Origin: Actinomycetota bacterium
Lineage (GTDB): Bacteria; Actinomycetota; Actinomycetes; Propionibacteriales; Propionibacteriaceae
Assembly (NCBI GenBank): GCA_020161795.1
Contig: JAIUOR010000049.1
Span: 1-34,318 of the forward strand
Direction: 5' to 3'
DNA: 34,318 bases
This document shows, one piece after another, positions 34,068 through 34,318 of this stretch; the first letter of the stretch is position 1; the number at the start of each line of letters is the position of its first letter. The position numbers and the translations under genes were made by a program. The notes beneath the pieces were generated by a model, which saw only the letters and a program-made list of their open reading frames with translations, was not told where the DNA came from and searched no databases.

Positions 34068-34138
34068 CCGAGGGCCAGCCCTGGTGCTCGAGAGCCAGCG
34101 TTCAATGCTGGCTCTCGGTGCCTAAGGCTGGCCCTCGG
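34068..34138. repeat. Nested palindromic repeat, copy B
   Basis: The outer arms CCGAGGGCCAGCC (34068-34080) and inverse (34126-34138) are perfect over 13 bp. The inner arms CGAGAGCCAGC (34089-34099) and inverse (34107-34117) are perfect over 11 bp around a 7-nt loop. Its minus strand aligns with the plus strand of copy A at 4117-4187. It lies between gpmA and the transposase end. Outside it, the stretch 34002-34200 has no gene I can support. Confidence 0.82.
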
Positions 34139-34187
34139 TGTTGGGGGTCGGGGGGTGTCGAGGGCGTCCGGGGGACGGGGGGGTGTC

Positions 34188-34205
34188 CCTATGTCTCCTG
34201 TCAAG
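34188..34205 (-). mobile_element. Probable 3' terminal region of the right IS110-type element
   Basis: On the minus strand CTTGAC (34200-34205) spans the transposase stop and CATAGG (34188-34193) follows 6 nt later, as at the left element. The outer boundary is not defined. Confidence 0.4.
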
Positions 34206-34317
34206 TCGCGGGGACTGACTCGACTGCTGGCGGTTGGTAGTGGCTTCCGGTTCTGAGCATGGCGTGGAGGACGTCGCAGCGGCGCCGGGCAAGACAGATG
34301 AGTGCGGCGTTGTGCTT
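34201..34317 (-). pseudogene. IS110-family transposase, C-terminal fragment (cut by window edge)
   Basis: The minus strand from 34317 reads KHNAALICLARRRCDVLHAM and on to YQPPA before a TGA at 34201-34203. KHNAALICLARRR is the recognisable C-terminal signature of IS110/IS116/IS902 transposases. Only 38 residues are inside the window, so completeness is unknown. It is a different subtype from the fragment at 1-147 and points toward it. Confidence 0.8.
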
Positions 34318-34318
34318 C

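Overview
The window reads as chromosomal DNA of a high-GC actinobacterium, most likely in or near the Propionibacteriaceae. The main evidence is a complete methylmalonyl-CoA carboxyltransferase (transcarboxylase) operon with 5S, 12S and biotinyl 1.3S subunits, the hallmark of the Wood-Werkman propionate cycle. It is supported by a mycothiol synthase gene (mshD), a GlnR-type orphan regulator, and many promoters in which a -10 hexamer sits 6-7 nt before the start codon (leaderless architecture). No genus can be assigned from the sequence alone.

Left part (1-11.0 kb, mostly minus strand). A broken IS110-family transposase end (1-147) is followed by a DUF2510 membrane protein and the high-affinity phosphate operon pstS-pstC-pstA-pstB. 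A three-unit PHO-box-like direct repeat lies upstream of pstS, and a nested palindromic repeat separates pstS from pstC. Next comes the overlapping run mshD-ppk-mutT1 (mycothiol synthase, polyphosphate kinase, Nudix/histidine-phosphatase protein), then glnR and dtd. Phosphate uptake, polyphosphate storage, nucleotide/polyphosphate clean-up and nitrogen control therefore sit side by side, in an order partly shared with mycobacteria.

Middle part (11.0-25.2 kb). On the plus strand are an ABC exporter whose nucleotide-binding domain carries a ~95-residue insertion ending in a canonical EF-hand loop, a 36-residue membrane miniprotein, a nitrobindin-like protein, a YgfZ-like folate-binding protein and an alpha/beta hydrolase. 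A minus-strand DUF480-methyltransferase fusion follows. Then comes a TerC-family membrane protein preceded by a probable yybP-ykoY (Mn2+) riboswitch. A tetR-MFS operon follows; its transporter has a ~395-residue coiled-coil-like external loop, and two near-identical palindromic operators lie in its promoter. The segment closes with a decayed typA fragment, a secreted seven-repeat RCC1 protein and intact typA.

Right part (25.2-34.3 kb). A two-gene cassette (multi-spanning membrane protein plus membrane-anchored hydrolase-like protein) is followed by a GTPase with a hydrophobic C-terminal domain. Then come the transcarboxylase operon with a strong terminator, a convergent SDR gene, a 71-bp palindrome, gpmA with its terminator, a second copy of the nested palindrome, and the 3' end of another IS110-family transposase pointing back into the window.

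The least expected items are the EF-hand ABC exporter, the MFS/coiled-coil fusion with its operator pair, the typA remnant, the dispersed nested palindromes and the membrane/hydrolase/GTPase cluster. Functions are assigned from motif recognition by eye; no database search was run.
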